The position numbers and the translations under genes are program-made. A stretch of DNA of 7,902 nt from CAYUUP01 sp964447925 (GTDB lineage: Bacteria > Bacillota > Clostridia > Oscillospirales > Oscillospiraceae). Shown here one piece after another: positions 5,549 to 7,902 of the stretch. The stretch spans positions 1 through 7,902 of the forward strand of contig CAYUUP010000074.1 in NCBI GenBank assembly GCA_964447925.1, given 5' to 3'. The number at the start of each line of letters is the position of its first letter. Position 1 is the first letter of the stretch. The notes below the pieces were generated by a model. It was not told the DNA's origin and did no database searches. It saw nothing but the letters and a program-made list of their open reading frames with translations.

Positions 5549-7902
5549 TCATGGGGTTGAAGGGAGAGAGTACAGTAATGGCTTCAAAAACTGCCCTGTG
5601 TAGGATTCTGGGCAGCTAGCCACCCGCTCTGGCGTACCCGTGCAGACGATATTGCCTCCTTGGTCCCCCCCCTCGGGGCCAAGGTCAATGATATAGTCCG
5701 CCGTTTTGATAACATCCAGATTGTGTTCAATGACTAGCACAGTATTTCCGGCATCTACCAGCCGTTGGAGGACGTCGATGAGCCGGTGGACATCAGCGGT
5801 GTGCAGGCCGGTAGTTGGCTCGTCCAGAATATAAAAGGTGGAGCCGGTGGATCTCTTGGAAAGCTCGGTGGCCAGCTTTACCCGCTGGGCCTCACCGCCG
5901 GATAGGGTGGTGGAAGACTGGCCCAGTCTGATATAGCCCAGCCCTACATCGGCCAGCGTTTTTAGGCGGCCCGCAATCTTGGGCACCGGCTCAAAAAAGG
6001 GGAGAGCTTCGTCCACAGTCATGTCCAACACTTGGGCGATGCTTTTGCCCTTATATTTAACCTCCAGTGTTTCCCGGTTATACCGCTGGCCTTTGCACAC
6101 CTCGCAGGGGACGTAAATATCCGGCAGGAAGTGCATTTCAATTTTGATAAGTCCGTCCCCGGCGCAGGCCTCGCACCGCCCGCCCCGGACGTTGAAGGAA
6201 AAGCGGCCCGGCCCGTAGCCCCGTGACTTGGCGTCAGGGGTGGAGGCAAAGAGGGTGCGGATGTCGTTGAATAGATTGGTATAGGTGGCGGGGTTGGAAC
6301 GGGGCGTCCGGCCAATGGGGGACTGGTCGATGGCGATAACCTTGTCCAGCTGATCCATGCCCTCAATGGCCCGGTGCTTGCCCGGTCGGGCCTTCATGCG
6401 GTTCAGGTCAGCCCCCAGCCGTTTGAAGATGATCTCGTTCACCAGGGAGGATTTGCCCGAGCCGGAGACGCCGGTGACTGCGGTAAAGGTACCCAGCGGG
6501 ATGGAGACGTCTATGTTTTTCAGGTTGTTCTCTGCTGCCCCCCGGACGGTGAGGAAATGGCCGTTTCCCTCCCGGCGTGTCTGGGGTACGGGGATTTTCT
6601 TCCGACCGGAGAGGTAGTCCCCGGTGACGGAGCCGGGGGTATTCATGATCTCATCCACAGTCCCTGTTGCTACGATTTCTCCGCCGTTGATCCCGGCACC
6701 GGGGCCGACATCAATGATATAATCTGCCGCCCGCATGGTATCCTCGTCGTGTTCCACCACCAGCAGGGTATTGCCCAGATCCCGGAGATTTTTCAAAGTT
6801 TCCAGCAGCATATTGTTGTCCCGCTGGTGGAGACCGATGGACGGTTCGTCTAGAATATACAGCACTCCCATCAGGGAAGACCCAATTTGCGTGGCCAGCC
6901 GGATGCGCTGGCTCTCACCGCCGGAGAGGGTACCTGCCTGACGGCTCAGAGTGAGATATTGCAGCCCCACGCTCTGGAGGAAGCCCAACCGGCTTTTGAT
7001 TTCCCGCAGAATCAGCCGGGCGATGGTGGCCTGCTGGCCGGAGAGGGTCAGATGTTCCATGAAGTCCAGCGCCTGAGTGACGGATTTCTGACAGAAAGCG
7101 TCGATGGAGATATCCCCCACAGTGACGGCCAGAGCCTCGGGCCGTAGCCGTCTGCCCTGGCAGTCAGGGCAGGGACAGGGAGACATACATTCCTCCAGCT
7201 CCTGACGCATGGCATCAGAGGAATTTTCCCGGTAACGGCGGGTAATATTGCCGATAATGCCCTCCCAGGGCCGCTTGAAGGTTCCCTTGCTATACTCATT
7301 GTCATAGTGCATGGTCAGCGGCTCACCTTGGGTGCCGTAGAGAATAACATTGATGGCATCATCGGACAGGGTTTCCACCGGGTCAGTGAGGGAAAAGTGA
7401 TATTTTTTGGACAAGGCATCGAAATACATCCGGGAGATGCCGCCGCCTCGGAGACTGTGCCAGCCTGAGGCGGCAATAGCCCCGTCTAGCAGGGAGAGAC
7501 TTTTATTTGGCAGGATACGGTCGGGATCCGGCTCTAACTGAAAGCCCAGCCCAGTACAGGTGGGGCAGGCGCCATAGGGGTTATTAAAGGAAAACAGCCG
7601 GGGTGTCAGCTCCTCGATGGAGATGCCGCAGTCCTCGCAGGCGTAGTTCTGGGAGAAGAGCAGATCTTCGTCCTTCTGTACCAGATTCACTAGCACCAGC
7701 CCGCCAGACAGGGCGGCGGCGGTTTCCATGGAGTCAGTCAGCCGCTGGAGGATATCCGGACGGATAATCAGCCGGTCAATCACAATCTCGATGCGGTGTT
7801 TCTGATTTTTTTCCAGCTTGATTTCCTCTGAGAGGTCGTAGAGTGCGCCATCTGCACGCACCCGGACATAGCCGGAACGCCGGGCATCCTCAAAGACCTT
7901 GG
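5549..7902 (-). CDS. uvrA: UvrABC excinuclease subunit A (C-terminal ~780 residues)
   Basis: UvrA is the DNA-damage-sensing ATPase of nucleotide excision repair; its dimer finds lesions and loads UvrB. The open frame runs off the right edge, leaving 783 codons; with a usual length near 940, about 160 N-terminal residues, including the first Walker A, are missing. Numbering from the codon at 7861: the first zinc module (Cys75, Cys78, Cys99, Cys102); CPCPDCQGRRL (229-239); ABC signature LSGGESQRIRLA (312-323) and Walker B ILDEPSIGLH (336-345) of the first ATPase; Walker A GVSGSGKSS (464-472) of the second; IDQSPIGRTPRSNPATYTN (511-529); the second zinc finger CEACAGDG...CEVCKG (Cys563, 566, 586, 589); LSGGEAQRVKLA (653-664) and ILDEPTTGLH (678-687). 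All visible catalytic motifs are intact. The GTG at 7861 is not the start, since conserved coding sequence (KVFEDARRSGYVR) continues upstream of it. Confidence 0.98.
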   Translation of the reverse strand, partial: KVFEDARRSGYVRVRADGALYDLSEEIKLEKNQKHRIEIVIDRLIIRPDILQRLTDSMETAAALSGGLVLVNLVQKDEDLLFSQNYACEDCGISIEELTPRLFSFNNPYGACPTCTGLGFQLEPDPDRILPNKSLSLLDGAIAASGWHSLRGGGISRMYFDALSKKYHFSLTDPVETLSDDAINVILYGTQGEPLTMHYDNEYSKGTFKRPWEGIIGNITRRYRENSSDAMRQELEECMSPCPCPDCQGRRLRPEALAVTVGDISIDAFCQKSVTQALDFMEHLTLSGQQATIARLILREIKSRLGFLQSVGLQYLTLSRQAGTLSGGESQRIRLATQIGSSLMGVLYILDEPSIGLHQRDNNMLLETLKNLRDLGNTLLVVEHDEDTMRAADYIIDVGPGAGINGGEIVATGTVDEIMNTPGSVTGDYLSGRKKIPVPQTRREGNGHFLTVRGAAENNLKNIDVSIPLGTFTAVTGVSGSGKSSLVNEIIFKRLGADLNRMKARPGKHRAIEGMDQLDKVIAIDQSPIGRTPRSNPATYTNLFNDIRTLFASTPDAKSRGYGPGRFSFNVRGGRCEACAGDGLIKIEMHFLPDIYVPCEVCKGQRYNRETLEVKYKGKSIAQVLDMTVDEALPFFEPVPKIAGRLKTLADVGLGYIRLGQSSTTLSGGEAQRVKLATELSKRSTGSTFYILDEPTTGLHTADVHRLIDVLQRLVDAGNTVLVIEHNLDVIKTADYIIDLGPEGGDQGGNIVCTGTPERVASCPESYTGQFLKPLLYSLPSTP

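Noticed and set aside
7859..7861. GTG as the start codon of uvrA
   Set aside because: The frame remains open and conserved in UvrA character upstream to the window edge, and the first ATPase half would be missing if translation began here.
1..7902. tRNA, rRNA, riboswitch, CRISPR array, insertion sequence or phage genes
   Set aside because: No tRNA-like cloverleaf, regularly spaced repeats, transposase motif or integrase motif was seen on either strand. Almost all DNA is accounted for by the named genes, and no gene-free stretch exceeds 200 bases.

Overview
The window looks like chromosomal DNA of a GC-rich, low-motility-element Gram-positive anaerobe, most likely a member of Clostridia (Oscillospirales, Flavonifractor-like). 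The grounds are strong purine-rich ribosome binding sites, a RecD2-type helicase without RecBC, an OmpR-family regulator paired with a Firmicutes-style sensor kinase, and dense GC-rich coding. That taxonomic placement is inference. There are no tRNAs, rRNAs, transposases, phage genes or CRISPR arrays.

Layout, left to right. Bases 1-57 hold the last codons of a plus-strand gene with a hydrophobic tail. It is followed by a perfect 17-bp inverted repeat and a clear Rho-independent terminator. Everything from 249 to the right edge is one run of minus-strand genes, read here from right to left: the C-terminal four fifths of uvrA (enters from the right edge), a small multidrug-export-family membrane protein, an unrecognised 111-aa single-span membrane protein, a RecD2-family helicase, then an OmpR-family response regulator overlapping a HAMP-less histidine kinase by ATGA. 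The minus-strand two-component operon and the plus-strand gene converge on the 58-248 region.

How the genes fit. UvrA (nucleotide excision repair damage sensor) and RecD2 (5'-3' helicase) are both genome-maintenance proteins, with two membrane proteins of uncertain role between them. Gaps of 28, 84 and 77-87 bp without visible terminators make co-transcription plausible. The two-component system is separated from recD2 by a 74-bp AT-rich gap. That gap is the most informative non-coding DNA here. It carries a direct repeat matching the TTTAAG-N5-TTTAAG pattern known for CiaR-type regulators at 11 of 12 positions. It also carries a near-consensus plus-strand promoter (TTTACA-N17-TATAAT) that would fire antisense into recD2.

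Overall this is mostly ordinary housekeeping DNA. I do not see a new defence, mobile or biosynthetic system. The points worth a second look are the bidirectional regulatory gap at 2237-2310, the unknown small membrane protein, and the long inverted repeat near the left edge.
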